Source of the DNA: Pseudomonadota bacterium
GTDB lineage: Bacteria; Pseudomonadota; Gammaproteobacteria; Xanthomonadales; Xanthomonadaceae
NCBI GenBank assembly: GCA_018242445.1
Contig: JAFEBW010000030.1
Location: 35,952-99,951, forward strand
Reading direction: 5' to 3'
DNA length: 64,000 bases
The position numbers and the translations under genes are program-made. Below are positions 48,054 through 60,861 of this stretch, piece by piece (the first letter of the stretch is position 1; each line of letters starts with the position of its first letter). The notes under the pieces are model-generated. The model did not search any database. It saw only the letters and a list, made by a program, of their open reading frames with translations, and had not been told where the DNA came from.

Positions 48054-48187
48054 TAGGGGTGGGGGCTGACGAATACGGCAAAAGCTCCCCCCATCCCTGC
48101 CTTCCCTCGCAAGCGGGGATAGGGACCAAAGCGATCTGCGCTGGAAAGGTGAGTGTCAAACGTTCATTCACGTAAACGGAGACGAGC

Positions 48188-48811
48188 ATGATCCCCACCC
48201 AGAACCTCAACCTCGTGCCGATGGTGGTCGAGCAGACCAGCCGCGGCGAGCGCGCCTACGACATCTACTCGCGCCTGCTGAAAGAGCGCGTGGTCTTCTG
48301 CGTGGGCCCGATCGACGACTACATGGCCAACGTGATCGTCGCGCAGATGCTGTTCCTGGAAGCCGACAACCCCGAGAAGGACATCAGCCTGTACATCAAT
48401 TCGCCCGGCGGCATCGTCACCGCGGGCATGGCGATCTACGACACCATGCAGTTCATCAAGCCCGAAGTCAGCACGATCTGCGTGGGTCAGGCGGCGAGCA
48501 TGGGCTCGCTGCTGCTGGCCGCCGGCGCGCACGGCAAGCGCTATGCGCTGCCCAATTCGCGGGTGATGATCCACCAGCCGCTGGGCGGCTTCCAGGGCCA
48601 GGCCACCGACATCGAGATCCATGCCCGTGAAATCCTGTCGCTGAAGGCCAAGCTCAACGAAATCCTGGCCACCCATACCGGCCAGTCGGTGGACACCATC
48701 GCCCGCGACACCGATCGCGACAACTTCAAGAGCGCCGAGGAAGCCCGCGCCTACGGCCTGATCGATCAGGTGATCGCGCGCCGCGCCGACGAGACCGTGC
48801 AAGCGTCCTGA
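48188..48811 (+). CDS. clpP: ATP-dependent Clp protease proteolytic subunit
   Basis: 207 residues, S14 serine peptidase forming the ClpP tetradecamer. The catalytic triad is Ser104 (GQAASMGS), His129 (MIHQP) and Asp near 178 (RDTDRDNF). LYINSPGG is the oligomerisation-groove motif. The order clpP then clpX, 109 bases apart, fits a ClpXP unit. Confidence 0.97.
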   Translation: MIPTQNLNLVPMVVEQTSRGERAYDIYSRLLKERVVFCVGPIDDYMANVIVAQMLFLEADNPEKDISLYINSPGGIVTAGMAIYDTMQFIKPEVSTICVGQAASMGSLLLAAGAHGKRYALPNSRVMIHQPLGGFQGQATDIEIHAREILSLKAKLNEILATHTGQSVDTIARDTDRDNFKSAEEARAYGLIDQVIARRADETVQAS

Positions 48812-48920
48812 CCGGTTTCGACGGGGCCGGAAGCCCGCCACGCATCACGTTTCCCGTGCCGGCCAGCGGCGCGGGCTGTGTTATTCTGCAATGCAAACTC
48901 CGTCCCGGAGACCCGGATAC

Positions 48921-50207
48921 ATGAGCGACGACCGCAGCAGCCGATCCAGCGACAGCAGCAAGATCCTCTATTGCTCGTTCTGCGGAAAGAGCCAGCACGA
49001 GGTTCGCAAGCTGATCGCGGGCCCGTCGGTGTTCATCTGCGACGAATGCGTCGAGCTGTGCAACGACATCATCCGCGAGGAGCTCGAGGAAAAGGCGCAG
49101 GCCGCCGGAAGCCACCTGCCCAAGCCGCGCGAGATCATGGACGTGCTCGACCAGTACGTGGTCGGCCAGCAGCGCGCCAAGAAAACCCTGTCGGTGGCGG
49201 TGTACAACCACTACAAGCGCATCGAGAGCCGCGCCAAGAACGACGACGTCGAGCTGGCCAAGTCCAACATCCTGCTGGTGGGCCCGACCGGCTCGGGCAA
49301 GACCCTGCTCGCCGAGACGCTGGCGCGGTTGCTCAACGTGCCGTTCACGATCGCCGATGCCACCACGCTGACCGAGGCCGGCTACGTCGGCGAGGACGTG
49401 GAGAACATCATCCAGAAACTGCTGCAGAAGTGCGAGTACGACGTCGAGAAGGCGCAGTCGGGCATCGTCTACATCGACGAGATCGACAAGATCTCGCGCA
49501 AGTCCGAGAACCCCTCGATCACCCGCGACGTGTCGGGCGAGGGCGTGCAGCAGGCGCTGCTCAAGCTGATCGAGGGCACCATCGCCTCGGTACCGCCGCA
49601 AGGCGGCCGCAAGCACCCGCAGCAGGAGTTCCTGCAGGTCGATACCAAGAACATCCTGTTCATCTGCGGCGGCGCATTCGCGGGCCTGGAAAAAATCGTC
49701 CAGCAGCGCAGCACCGACGCCGGCGGGATAGGTTTTGGCGCGAAGGTCAAGAGCCAGTCGAAGAAAGTCGAAGTGGGGCGCCTGCTCGCCGATGTCGAGC
49801 CCGAGGATCTGATCAAGTTCGGCCTGATCCCCGAGTTCGTCGGCCGCCTGCCGGTGGTGGCCACGCTGGAGGAGCTGGACGAAGCCGCGCTGGTGAAGAT
49901 CCTCACCCAGCCCAAGAACGCGATCAGCAAGCAGTTCCGCAAGCTGTTCGACATGGAAGGCGTGGAGCTGGAACTGCGCCCGGAGGCGCTGGCCGCGGTC
50001 GCGCGCAAGGCGCTCAAGCGCAAGACCGGCGCGCGTGGCCTGCGCACGATCCTCGAATCGGTGCTGCTGGACACCATGTACGACCTGCCTTCGTTGCAGA
50101 ACGTGAGCAAGGTGGTGGTGGACGAGGCTGTCATCGACAAGCAGACCGAGCCCTACCTGATCTACTCCAACGCCCCCGCGCCGCAGCGCGCGGCGTCGTC
50201 CGAGTGA
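48921..50207 (+). CDS. clpX: ATP-dependent Clp protease ATPase subunit ClpX
   Basis: 428 residues. The N-terminal four-Cys zinc-binding domain is visible (YCSFCGKSQ and [10 protein letters not shown]). Walker A is GPTGSGKT and Walker [11 protein letters not shown]. The ClpP-docking loop is IGFGAKVK, and sensor 2 is in [15 protein letters not shown] 48921 matches the family start MSDDR; an earlier in-frame ATG at 48891 adds ten unlikely residues. Unfoldase for ssrA-tagged and other substrates. Confidence 0.97.
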   Translation: MSDDRSSRSSDSSKILYCSFCGKSQHEVRKLIAGPSVFICDECVELCNDIIREELEEKAQAAGSHLPKPREIMDVLDQYVVGQQRAKKTLSVAVYNHYKRIESRAKNDDVELAKSNILLVGPTGSGKTLLAETLARLLNVPFTIADATTLTEAGYVGEDVENIIQKLLQKCEYDVEKAQSGIVYIDEIDKISRKSENPSITRDVSGEGVQQALLKLIEGTIASVPPQGGRKHPQQEFLQVDTKNILFICGGAFAGLEKIVQQRSTDAGGIGFGAKVKSQSKKVEVGRLLADVEPEDLIKFGLIPEFVGRLPVVATLEELDEAALVKILTQPKNAISKQFRKLFDMEGVELELRPEALAAVARKALKRKTGARGLRTILESVLLDTMYDLPSLQNVSKVVVDEAVIDKQTEPYLIYSNAPAPQRAASSE

Positions 50208-50287
50208 AGCCCGCCGGCGCAACCGCCGGCTGCCTGCAATCTGCTGATTTCCAACGGATCGTCCACCGATCCGCCGCATTCGTGCGG

Positions 50288-50305
50288 GCGGGCTTGCAAG
50301 CCCGC
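50288..50305. repeat. Perfect 18-bp palindrome in the clpX-lon gap
   Basis: GCGGGCTTGCAAGCCCGC, centre TTGCAA, 57 bases before lon. A second stem GCCGGC-GCAACC-GCCGGC sits just after clpX near 50215. Neither is followed by T residues. Operator or attenuator possible. Confidence 0.5.
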
Positions 50306-50361
50306 GCCGTCAGCCCCATAAACATGGCTTGGGCGCATGCCGCGCCCGTCGAGGACTGCCG

Positions 50362-52800
<2,439 letters not shown>

Positions 52801-52876
52801 GGGCGCCGTCGGCGCGGATCGTCGACGCGGATCACGAAAACCTGCTGGAAACCGCGCCAAGCCTAGCGATTTCGTG

Positions 52877-52905
52877 TTGCGCGTCCTCTTTGGCGCTGGT
52901 ATAAA
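52877..52905 (+). promoter_or_regulatory. Promoter of hupB
   Basis: TTGCGC (52877-52882) and TATAAA (52900-52905) with a 17-base spacer, giving a leader of about 120 bases before the HU start codon. Confidence 0.65.
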
Positions 52906-53033
52906 TCGCGTTGACCGCAGCGCCTACCCTCTGGCGCGCGCCGCGGCCAAGGTCGATCGGACGTGCAGGGGAATTGCGACACGTCCGAATTGAATCCCAT
53001 TGCCTGCCACACACTAGCCCCCAGGAGTATTCA

Positions 53034-53306
53034 ATGAACAAGGCTGATTTCATCGCGTCCGTCGCCGAGCATGCGGAACTGTCCAAGGCCGATGCCGGTC
53101 GCGCGGTCGATGCGATGGTGGAGTCGATCACCAAGTCCCTGAAGAAGGGCGTCAGCGTCACCCTCGTCGGCTTCGGCACCTTCTCGGTGCGCAAGCGCGC
53201 CGCCCGCACGGGCCGTAACCCGCGCACCGGGCAGACGATCAAGATCAAGGCTTCGAAGAATCCGGCGTTCAAGGCTGGCAAGGCGCTGAAGGATGCCGTA
53301 AACTGA
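53034..53306 (+). CDS. hupB: HU family DNA-binding protein
   Basis: 90 residues, full-length HU. It begins [20 protein letters not shown] and has the fold motif [21 protein letters not shown], with the DNA-arm motif [21 protein letters not shown] split around it. AGGAG is placed well for ATG 53034. Position after lon matches hupB rather than hupA or ihf. Nucleoid-associated dimer. Confidence 0.96.
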   Translation: MNKADFIASVAEHAELSKADAGRAVDAMVESITKSLKKGVSVTLVGFGTFSVRKRAARTGRNPRTGQTIKIKASKNPAFKAGKALKDAVN

Positions 53307-53392
53307 GCGGATGCGGTTCTCGCGATGAACGCGGTGCCGGGTCTGCAAGGATTCGGCATCGTCGAGGACACAGCGGTTTTTCGCCACGCCAA

Positions 53393-53467
53393 GGGTGCTT
53401 AGCTCAGCGGTAGAGCGTCGCCCTTACAAGGCGAGGGTCGGGGGTTCGAAACCCTCAGCACCCACCA
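53393..53467 (+). tRNA. tRNA-Val (anticodon TAC)
   Basis: 75-nt cloverleaf with CCA. Acceptor GGGTGCT/AGCACCC, anticodon stem TCGCC/GGCGA and loop CTTACAA. Confidence 0.97.
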
Positions 53468-53573
53468 CCCGAGCCGACCACGGCAGCTTGCGCAACCGAG
53501 GGCCTTCTTTCATGAAGCCTCCGGGCTGCGGGGGCGTCGCAGTCGTCGACGTGGATCCAGTTGCAAGTACAGC

Positions 53574-53650
53574 GGAGTGGTAGTTCAGTCGGTTAGAATG
53601 CTGGCCTGTCACGCCGGAGGTCGCGGGTTCGAGTCCCGTCCACTCCGCCA
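53574..53650 (+). tRNA. tRNA-Asp (anticodon GTC)
   Basis: 77-nt cloverleaf with CCA. Acceptor GGAGTGG/CCACTCC, discriminator G, anticodon loop CTGTCAC with GTC. Confidence 0.97.
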
Positions 53651-53816
53651 TGTTTCCCCAGGGGCGCCCGCGGGCGCCCTTGTCTTGTCGGCGGTCGGCC
53701 AAGCCGGTTGCCGGCCGCATCCGCCCAGAGAGGTGCGCGGATTCCTCCGCATCACCTCGCAGGCTTTCCCCGTCGTCGCCTGCGGCCCGGGAAGCTCCGA
53801 CACGAGCCACGCGCCC

Positions 53817-55787
53817 ATGCTGCAGAAAATCCGCGATGTCAGTTCCGGTTGGTTTGCAGGGCTGATCCTCGGCCCGTTGATCGTGCTGTTCGGGTTGTGG
53901 GGGATCAACGATTACTTTCAGGGCCGCAACGACACCTATGCGGCGCGCGTCACCGTGAAGCCCGGGTGGTTCGGTACCGGCATCGGTGCGAAATACCGGG
54001 ACATCTCCAGCGACGATTTCCGCCAGCGCTTCGAGCGCGAGCGGCAGGACGAGCGCCAGCGCCTCGGCGACAATTTCGATCAGGCCACGTTCGACACGCC
54101 CGCCAACAAGCGCAAGGTGGCCGACATGATGGTCATGCGCGAGCTGTTGCTGGCCGCTGCCGAACGCGACGGCATGGCGGTGTCCGGCCAACAGTTGTAC
54201 GAGGCGATCGCCAACGACCCCAGCTTCCAAGTGGATGGCAAGTTCGACCAGACCCGCTACCTGCAGGTGCTGTCCATCCAGAATCCGCCGCGCTCGCCCG
54301 AGCAATACCAGGCGCTTCGACACGACGACCTGCTCGTGCAGTCGCTGGCGAAGGAGATCACCCTCACCGGCCTGGTGTCGGAGAAGGAGATCGATCAGGC
54401 GCTGCGTCTGGCCGGGCAAAAACGCGACCTGCGCTATGTCGCCCTGCCGGTGCCCGCGCAAGCCCCCGCGCCGACCGCTGCGCAGGTCGATGCGTGGTAC
54501 AAGGCGCATGCGGCCGATTACCGCACGCAGGAACAGGTGGCGCTGGAATATCTGGAGATCGATGGCGCCGCCTTGCCGCCGCCGACCGGCATCGACGAAG
54601 CGAGCTTGCGCGAGCGTTACGACGAGCAGAAAGCGCGTTACCTCGAACCCGAACAGCGCCGCGCCTCGCACATCCTGCTGAACGTGCCGGCCAATGCCAC
54701 GCCCGCGATGGAGAAGGCCGTGCAGGCCAGGGCGGCGGCCCTGGCGCTCAAGGCGCGCGCGCCGGGGGCCGATTTCGCTGCGCTGGCCAAGTCCGACTCC
54801 GACGACATCGGGTCGAAGAATCAGGGCGGCGATCTGGGATGGCTGACCGAAAAGGCCATCGATCAGAAAGCGTTCGCCACCGCCTTGTTCTCGCTCAAGG
54901 TCGGGCAAGTCAGCGATCCGGTGCGCACGGCCGAGGGCTGGCACGTGATACTGCTGCGCGACGTCAAGGCCGGCAACCAGATTCCTTTCGCGCAGGTGCA
55001 CGATCAAATCCAGGCCGATGCGGTCAAGGAAGCGCGCGAGAAGCAGTTCAGCGACCTCTCCGGCAAGCTCGTCGATCTCACCCTCAAGGATCCCACCACG
55101 CTGGCGACGGCCGCCAAGGCGATGGGCATGACCGTGCAGAAAACGCCGCTGTTCCCGCGCTCTGGCGGGCCGGGGATCGCCGCGAATCCGGCGGTGATCC
55201 GCGCGGCATTCTCCAGCGAACTCATCGACAGCGGCGAGAACAGCGACGAGATCGACATCGACAAGAAGAACCACCAGCACATGGTGGTGATCCGCGTGGC
55301 CGAGCATGTGCCGGTCAAGACGCTGCCGTTGACGCAGGTGCGCGACCGCGTGATCGCCGACATCCAGGCCGATGCCCGCGACAAGGCCGAGAAGGCCGCG
55401 GCCGAAGCGGCGCTGGCGAGCCTGAAGAAAGGCGAGACGCTCGATGCTCTCGCGGCGTCGTTGAACGTGCCGGTGCAGACCGTCGTCGCGGTCGAGCGCG
55501 GTCAGGTCACGCCGTCGCAGGATCTGGTCGACACCGCGTTCCGGCAGCCGCACCCGCAGGACGGCAAGCCGCTGGCGTCGGCGCAGGCGCGCCTGACGCC
55601 GAACCAGTTGGCGGTGCTGCAGGTGACCCGCGTGGTCGATGGCGATCCGTCGAGCATGGACGCAGCCACCCGCGAGAACTACCGCAAGCAGTTCGCCCAG
55701 CAGGCGCGCGGCGGACTGGAAGTGCGCGACTACATCGACGCCTTGCGCAAGGAATTCCCGGTCAAGATTGCCGAAGATCGGTTGTAG
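53817..55787 (+). CDS. ppiD: Periplasmic peptidyl-prolyl isomerase PpiD
   Basis: 656 residues. Inner-membrane anchor (about residues 12-29: WFAGLILGPLIVLFGLWG), a SurA-like N-terminal chaperone region (about 40-240), one parvulin PPIC domain (around RRASHILLNVPANA to WHVILLRDVK) and a long C-terminal chaperone region. Works at the Sec translocon on emerging periplasmic and outer-membrane proteins. Start ATG 53817 puts the membrane helix at the N-terminus; upstream in-frame sequence overlaps tRNA-Asp and is not real. Confidence 0.94.
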   Translation: MLQKIRDVSSGWFAGLILGPLIVLFGLWGINDYFQGRNDTYAARVTVKPGWFGTGIGAKYRDISSDDFRQRFERERQDERQRLGDNFDQATFDTPANKRKVADMMVMRELLLAAAERDGMAVSGQQLYEAIANDPSFQVDGKFDQTRYLQVLSIQNPPRSPEQYQALRHDDLLVQSLAKEITLTGLVSEKEIDQALRLAGQKRDLRYVALPVPAQAPAPTAAQVDAWYKAHAADYRTQEQVALEYLEIDGAALPPPTGIDEASLRERYDEQKARYLEPEQRRASHILLNVPANATPAMEKAVQARAAALALKARAPGADFAALAKSDSDDIGSKNQGGDLGWLTEKAIDQKAFATALFSLKVGQVSDPVRTAEGWHVILLRDVKAGNQIPFAQVHDQIQADAVKEAREKQFSDLSGKLVDLTLKDPTTLATAAKAMGMTVQKTPLFPRSGGPGIAANPAVIRAAFSSELIDSGENSDEIDIDKKNHQHMVVIRVAEHVPVKTLPLTQVRDRVIADIQADARDKAEKAAAEAALASLKKGETLDALAASLNVPVQTVVAVERGQVTPSQDLVDTAFRQPHPQDGKPLASAQARLTPNQLAVLQVTRVVDGDPSSMDAATRENYRKQFAQQARGGLEVRDYIDALRKEFPVKIAEDRL

Positions 55788-56130
55788 CTCACTCGATCCT
55801 CGACGAGGCCATTGAGCCCGGAGGGCTGATGATCCGGCGTGGAGATGCCGGGTTTGGATTTCGCATCGAGCTTGCCCACGGAGCGAGCTTGATCACGGGG
55901 CGAGCTTGATCTGGTTTGTCCGGCCTTGGGCGGTATCCGGCTTGATCCTTGCCGAAGCCGCTTGCAAGCCCCTCTCCCCTTGCGGGAGAGGGGTTGAAAA
56001 CTCGGCTCCGGACGTTTGTCGATGCGTGTGGCGGTGGCTCGTGAGCGGACTTCGGGGTAGATCGAACGCGTTGGTTCGACCCGATTCGATTTCGCCGATG
56101 CGCGAGGCGGTGCCTCGCAAGCGCATCGGC
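55788..56130. other. Convergent gap between ppiD and fabI
   Basis: About 340 bases without a gene. It holds two exact GCGAGCTTGATC direct repeats (55883-55894, 55900-55911) and the palindromic repeat at 55969-55993. Confidence 0.5.
55969..55993. repeat. Palindromic repeat (CCTCTCCC family), second copy
   Basis: 10-bp perfect stem with loop CTTGC, the same element as 12058-12082 apart from one loop base. Located between convergent ppiD and fabI, so it could terminate both. Confidence 0.75.
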
Positions 56131-56916
56131 TCATTCCATTCCACTCATCCCCAGGATGTTGTAGCCGGCGTCCACGAAGGTCACCTCGCCGGTGATGCCT
56201 GCGGCCAGATCCGAGCACAGGAAGGCGGCGGTGTTGCCGACATCCTCGATGCTCACGTTGCGGCGCAGCGGCGCGTTGTGCGCGGCGTAGTCGAGCATCT
56301 TGCGGATGTTGCCCACGCCGGCGGCGGCCAGGGTCTTGATCGGGCCGGCCGAGATCGCGTTGACGCGGGTGCCTTCGGGGCCGAGGTTGTAGGCAAGGTA
56401 GCGCACCGACGATTCCAGGCTCGCCTTGGCCAGGCCCATCACGTTGTAGTTCGCCAGCGCGCGGTCGGCGCCCAGGTAAGTGAGCGTCAGCAAGGCGCCG
56501 TTGCGGCCCTGCATCATCGGCCGCGCGGCCTTGGCCAGCGCCGGGAAGCTGTAGGCGGAGATGTCGTGGGCGATGCGGAAGTTCTCGCGGGTCAGGCCGT
56601 CGAGCAGGCCGCCGGACAGCGCCTCGCCGGGGGCGAAGCCGATCGAGTGCACGAGGATGTCCAGCCCGTCCCAGCGTTGCCCGAGCAGCGAAAACGCCTG
56701 CGCGATCTGCTCGTCGCTGCCGACATCGCAGGGCAGCACGATATCCGAACCGAACGCGGCGGCGGCTTCCTCGACGCGCGACTTGAGCTTGTCGTTGACG
56801 TAGGTGAACGCGAGTTGCGCGCCTTCGCGATGCATCGCCTGCGCGATGCCCCAGGCGATCGAGCGCTGGTTGAGCACGCCGGTGATGAGCGCGCGCTTGC
56901 CTTGCAGGAAACCCAT
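56131..56916 (-). CDS. fabI: Enoyl-[acyl-carrier-protein] reductase (NADH), FabI
   Basis: 261 residues, atypical short-chain dehydrogenase completing each cycle of type II fatty acid synthesis; the triclosan/isoniazid-type drug target. Features: [13 protein letters not shown] cofactor loop, VHSIGFAP, and the Y-x6-K active site in [13 protein letters not shown] with a preceding Tyr in [15 protein letters not shown] sits before ATG 56916. Monocistronic. Confidence 0.96.
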   Translation of the reverse strand: MGFLQGKRALITGVLNQRSIAWGIAQAMHREGAQLAFTYVNDKLKSRVEEAAAAFGSDIVLPCDVGSDEQIAQAFSLLGQRWDGLDILVHSIGFAPGEALSGGLLDGLTRENFRIAHDISAYSFPALAKAARPMMQGRNGALLTLTYLGADRALANYNVMGLAKASLESSVRYLAYNLGPEGTRVNAISAGPIKTLAAAGVGNIRKMLDYAAHNAPLRRNVSIEDVGNTAAFLCSDLAAGITGEVTFVDAGYNILGMSGME

Positions 56917-56977
56917 GTTGCCTCCGATCCGGTGAACCGCCGCAGCGGGGAAGGCGCGTAGTGTGACCGTTGCCGCT

Positions 56978-58825
56978 TCAGGGTTCCAGTTTCAGCACCT
57001 GATCGACGTCGAGTATCGCGTCGGGGGCCAGATGATTCCATGCGCGCAAATCTGCAACCGAGACGTGGAAACGCTCGGCGATGGCGTCCAGGGTATCGCC
57101 GAGCTGGACTTTGTAGGTGGCCGGCGGCTTGGGTGCGGGGGGCGTCGTGGCCGCTGCCGCAGGGGCGGGCTCCGAGGTGGGCGCGGAGTGGGTGGGTTGA
57201 TCGGCGTGTTGCGAAAGCGTGGCGGGTGCCGGCATTGGTGTGTCGTTGCTGGAGGATGACGCCGACGGTGCCGTCCGAGTCGATGCCGACGATGCCGGGG
57301 CGTCCTCCGTGGCGGGCGGGTGGAAGCTGCCCAAGGCTGGCGCAGGTGTCGGTACGGGCTGCGACGGAGGCGGTGCCGGCTGGGGAGTTGCGAGGGTATC
57401 CACCGTGGTGGGATGAACGGTGATGGATCGCGTCGAGGATGTCGCCGGCGGTTGCGGCGCCGGCGGTGGTTCCACCGTTGGATTGCCCGTGACACGATGC
57501 GTGCTTGCGGGCTGCTGCACGGCCGGTGCCGGCTGGGGTTGCGTGGCGATCGCCGGGCTGGCCACGGCCGGTGCCGGGGCCTTCGCGGGAGCCGCAGGCA
57601 TCGGCGGCAACAGGATCTGATGCTGCGTGCCAGGCGTGGGCGTTGTGGTGGCAGTCGATGAGGTGGACGATGATCCTTGCGCCGATGCGGCCGCCGCCGC
57701 ATTCGCCGTTGCTGTCGCGGGTGCGGCGGTTGCAGTCGGTGCGGTCGCGGACGATGGTGTCGATACAGCGGCACCCACGCTCGCCCAGCGCGGCCGCGTG
57801 GAGGCTGGCACCATCAGCACGCGCGGCGTGTCGGCGTACAGGCGGCCGTCGCGGTAGGCGTAGTTGAATGCCTTGAGTTCCTCCGCGTCCGTGCCCAGAC
57901 GGGCGGCCAGATCGTCCAGGGAGGTGATTCCGTCCGGCACGGCGTAGTGCACCCAATGGGTGACCGGAATGGTGGGATCCAGCGGAATCCCCTGCCGCTC
58001 CGGCTGATCGAGCAGGCACACCAGCGCACGCATCTTGGAGACGTACTCGTAGGTTCCGAAGGCCAATCCCCACGGGCGTTTGTAGCGCATGCCCGGGCCG
58101 GCCCCGCGCTCGGCCAGTTCGGCCGGGCTCATCGTCTTGGCCAGCCGGAACTCGCCGGAGTTGTAGGCCATCGCGGCAAGCCGCCAGTCGTGGAACATGC
58201 TCTGCAGATTGCCGAGGTAGCTCATCGCCGCTTCGGTGCCGTCGGCCATCGACAGGCGGCCGTCGTAATCGCGGTTGACGGTGGCGCCGTTGTTGCGCGC
58301 GGTCTCGGCGAGAAACTGCCACATTCCCACCGCGCCGCCGAAACTGCGCACATCCGGGCGGTACCAGCTCTCGACGATCGGGATCACCGCGAACTCGGCC
58401 GGCAGCTTGTGCGCTTCCAGCGCGTCCATCACCACCAGCATGCGCGGCAGGATGGCCTGGATCTGGTCGGCGAAATGGCGCGGATAGCCGGCGTATTTGT
58501 GTCGCCAGCGGGTGTTGTTCGGCCCGACGATGCAGGCCGGCTGGCTCAGGCGCGCGCGCAGGCGGTCGAGTACCTGCCCGGACGTGAGCACGTCGCCTTC
58601 CGGCGGCAGCGGCGCGCTGGATGGCGCGGTGAGCGGGCCGCGATCTTCCGGCGGCAGGTCGGTGATGGTGATCGGCGGGGATTCGGGCAACGGCACCGGC
58701 ACCGACACCGGGCCGGTTTCCGCGGCATTCGGCCGGGTGTTCGGAATCGGCTCGCAACCGGCCAGCAAGGCGGCCGCAATGACCGCCACGAGCGTCGCTG
58801 GCAGCAGGCGATGGCTGGATTTCAT
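56978..58825 (-). CDS. mltD: Membrane-bound lytic murein transglycosylase D with long disordered linker
   Basis: 615 residues. Lipoprotein signal with lipobox LLAGC (Cys24). The SLT domain (about 110-290) carries catalytic Glu in PIVESWY and the GAVGMWQF and AYNSGEF motifs. A Pro/Ala/Thr/Ser-rich low-complexity segment of about 190 residues (345-540) leads to a single C-terminal LysM ([19 protein letters not shown]). Enteric MltD has two or more LysM and no such linker. Overlaps gloB by four bases, and the mltD-gloB neighbourhood is conserved. Confidence 0.92.
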   Translation of the reverse strand: MKSSHRLLPATLVAVIAAALLAGCEPIPNTRPNAAETGPVSVPVPLPESPPITITDLPPEDRGPLTAPSSAPLPPEGDVLTSGQVLDRLRARLSQPACIVGPNNTRWRHKYAGYPRHFADQIQAILPRMLVVMDALEAHKLPAEFAVIPIVESWYRPDVRSFGGAVGMWQFLAETARNNGATVNRDYDGRLSMADGTEAAMSYLGNLQSMFHDWRLAAMAYNSGEFRLAKTMSPAELAERGAGPGMRYKRPWGLAFGTYEYVSKMRALVCLLDQPERQGIPLDPTIPVTHWVHYAVPDGITSLDDLAARLGTDAEELKAFNYAYRDGRLYADTPRVLMVPASTRPRWASVGAAVSTPSSATAPTATAAPATATANAAAAASAQGSSSTSSTATTTPTPGTQHQILLPPMPAAPAKAPAPAVASPAIATQPQPAPAVQQPASTHRVTGNPTVEPPPAPQPPATSSTRSITVHPTTVDTLATPQPAPPPSQPVPTPAPALGSFHPPATEDAPASSASTRTAPSASSSSNDTPMPAPATLSQHADQPTHSAPTSEPAPAAAATTPPAPKPPATYKVQLGDTLDAIAERFHVSVADLRAWNHLAPDAILDVDQVLKLEP

Positions 58826-59592
58826 GCGCGGAACCCGTCCTTCCAGCCGCGCAATGCGGCGAAGGTGGCGACGCGATCGGCGCAAGGAGTGCCGGCGTGC
58901 GCCGCAACGGACGCACGCACCGCCGGCGTATCGACCCGCAGGAAGGGATTGCAGGCGCGTTCGCTGGCCATCGTGCTGGGCACCGTGGCTTCGCCGCATT
59001 CGCGCTGCGCGCGTGCCTGTGCGATGCGCGCGCGCAAATCCTCGTTGTCCGGATCGACCACGCTGGCGAAAGCGCCGTTGGCGAGCGTGTACTCGTGCCC
59101 GCAGCAAACCCGCGTGTGATCGGGCAGGGCGGCCAGTTTGTCGAGCGAGGCCAGCATCTGTACCGGCGTGCCCTCGAACATGCGACCGCAGCCGAGGCTG
59201 AACAGGGTGTCGCCGCAGAACACCAGCCCTTCGCCGTGGTAGGCGATGTGCGAGCGGGTGTGGCCGTGGACCTCCAGCGTCGTGAACGCGAGATCCATCT
59301 CGGGTATGGCCACGGTATCGCCCTCGACCACGCGCCGGGTGGCGCAATCGATGCGCGGATCGACCGGGGCGATGCAGGGGATGTCGTGGTGTTCGAGCAG
59401 CGTCGCCGCGCCGTCGATGTGGTCGGGATGATGGTGGGTGAGCAAAATCGCGATCGGGCGCAGCCCCGCGTCGATCGCCGCCAGCACCGGGGCCGCTGCG
59501 CCCGGATCGACCACCAGCGCGCGCCCGTCGTCGCCGGACACGATCCAGATGTAGTTGTCGCTGAGAGCTGGCAGTGCTTGCAGTGTCGGCAT
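58822..59592 (-). CDS. gloB: Hydroxyacylglutathione hydrolase (glyoxalase II)
   Basis: 256 residues. Hydrolyses S-lactoylglutathione to lactate and glutathione. The metallo-beta-lactamase motif THHHPDHIDG, VHGHTRSH, FCGDTLFSLGCGR and the C-terminal HEYTLAN block are all present. ATG 59592. Its promoter region is shared with the divergent methyltransferase-like gene. Confidence 0.95.
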   Translation of the reverse strand: MPTLQALPALSDNYIWIVSGDDGRALVVDPGAAAPVLAAIDAGLRPIAILLTHHHPDHIDGAATLLEHHDIPCIAPVDPRIDCATRRVVEGDTVAIPEMDLAFTTLEVHGHTRSHIAYHGEGLVFCGDTLFSLGCGRMFEGTPVQMLASLDKLAALPDHTRVCCGHEYTLANGAFASVVDPDNEDLRARIAQARAQRECGEATVPSTMASERACNPFLRVDTPAVRASVAAHAGTPCADRVATFAALRGWKDGFRA

Positions 59593-59669
59593 CGACGTTC
59601 GCTGGATCGAGAAGGCTGCGCGCGCGATGGGTGATGACCGCGGCGGGCGAATCCCGCAAAATCCGCACC

Positions 59670-60404
59670 ATGCCCGCAGTTCCCGCCCCGCGTCAACCGG
59701 CCCACCCGACGAGCCATCGACTGGCCGGCGGGCCGATGCGCGGCCTGTTGCGTCGCGCCTGCCGCGATGCCGCGCCCGATGTGGCCCGTTGCAGCGGGTT
59801 TTATGGCCTGTTCGTGCAGCCCCATGCGGACGATGGCTTCAGATTGCCTACGCCCAACATCCATACGCGGATCGACCTGCGGCGCGAGCAAGGACGGCTC
59901 GACGGCGACCTGCGTTGCGACGAGATCCTGTTGCCCCTGACCGATGGCAGTTTCGCGCTGGTGTTTCTGGGCTGCGCGCTGGAAACCTCGCGCGATGCGG
60001 TGGGCTTGATGGCCGAATGCGCGCGCCTGCTCGAACCGGAAGGCACGTTGTTGGTGCTGGGCCTGAACCCGCTGAGCCCGGCCCGGTTGCGCTGGGCTTT
60101 CACGGGGCTGCGTGCGTGGTCGCCGGAGGCCACCGCGGCCCTGCTCGCCGGGCTGGGCCTGGAGGTCGTGGGCTGGCGTTATCTGGGGGCGCGTTGGTCG
60201 GGCGATGCCGGCACCGCTTCGATCGACGTCGCCGGCACGCAGGTGCACGGCTCGCCCTTGCGCAGCGCGTTTTTGTTGCAGGCGCGACGGCGTGATGCGG
60301 GGATGATGCCGCTGCGGACGATCCCGCAGCGTCTGCGCGTGGGCGGCGGGGCGCCCGCGGCGTCGGCACGCACGCCGCATGCACTGCGACATCCACGGCG
60401 ATGA
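59670..60404 (+). CDS. Methyltransferase-like protein (YafS position) with degenerate SAM motif
   Basis: 244 residues from ATG 59670; ATGs at 59634 and 59736 are alternatives. It lies between gloB and rnhA, the position of yafS in E. coli, which is annotated as a SAM methyltransferase. It keeps the C-terminal half pattern of such enzymes ([36 protein letters not shown]), but the glycine-rich SAM loop is absent. It is either highly diverged or inactive. Function unknown. Confidence 0.78.
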   Translation: MPAVPAPRQPAHPTSHRLAGGPMRGLLRRACRDAAPDVARCSGFYGLFVQPHADDGFRLPTPNIHTRIDLRREQGRLDGDLRCDEILLPLTDGSFALVFLGCALETSRDAVGLMAECARLLEPEGTLLVLGLNPLSPARLRWAFTGLRAWSPEATAALLAGLGLEVVGWRYLGARWSGDAGTASIDVAGTQVHGSPLRSAFLLQARRRDAGMMPLRTIPQRLRVGGGAPAASARTPHALRHPRR

Positions 60405-60408
60405 ATCG

Positions 60409-60861
60409 ATGAAGACGATTGAAATCCACACCGACGGCGCCTGCCTCGGCAATCCCGGTCCCGGTGGCTGGGCGGCCCTGCTGCGCTTTGGCGGCCGCGA
60501 GAAGGAACTCGCCGGCGGCGAGCCGGCCACCACCAACAACCGGATGGAATTGATGGCCGCGATCGCGGGACTGGAAGCCTTGAAGGAGTCGTGCGACGTG
60601 AAGCTGTTCACCGATTCGAAATACGTGCAGCAGGGCATCTCCGAATGGTTGCCGGGCTGGGTGCGGCGCGGCTGGAAAACCGCGGGTGGGCAGCCGGTGA
60701 AGAATCAGGATCTGTGGCAGCGCCTGCACGCCGCCGCCGCCGGGCACCGCGTGCAATGGCTGTGGGTGAAGGGTCACGCCGGGCACCCGGACAACGAGCG
60801 CGTGGATGCGCTGGCGCGCGCGCAGGCGCAGCGCATGCAGGCCGCCGGAGCCGTCGCGTGA
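60409..60861 (+). CDS. rnhA: Ribonuclease HI
   Basis: 150 residues. Degrades RNA in RNA-DNA hybrids. Catalytic acids are visible: Asp in [14 protein letters not shown], Glu in NNRMELMA, Asp in [10 protein letters not shown] and Asp in NERVDALA, with the handle-region basic helix [22 protein letters not shown] 60409 fits the E. coli start. Its TGA overlaps the dnaQ GTG. Confidence 0.96.
   Translation: MKTIEIHTDGACLGNPGPGGWAALLRFGGREKELAGGEPATTNNRMELMAAIAGLEALKESCDVKLFTDSKYVQQGISEWLPGWVRRGWKTAGGQPVKNQDLWQRLHAAAAGHRVQWLWVKGHAGHPDNERVDALARAQAQRMQAAGAVA

Noticed and set aside
56592..60638. A 1348-codon open frame on the minus strand
   Set aside because: It overlaps fabI, mltD, gloB, the methyltransferase-like gene and rnhA in the wrong frame. 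Composition is Arg/Ala/Pro-rich, the usual artefact of high G+C.
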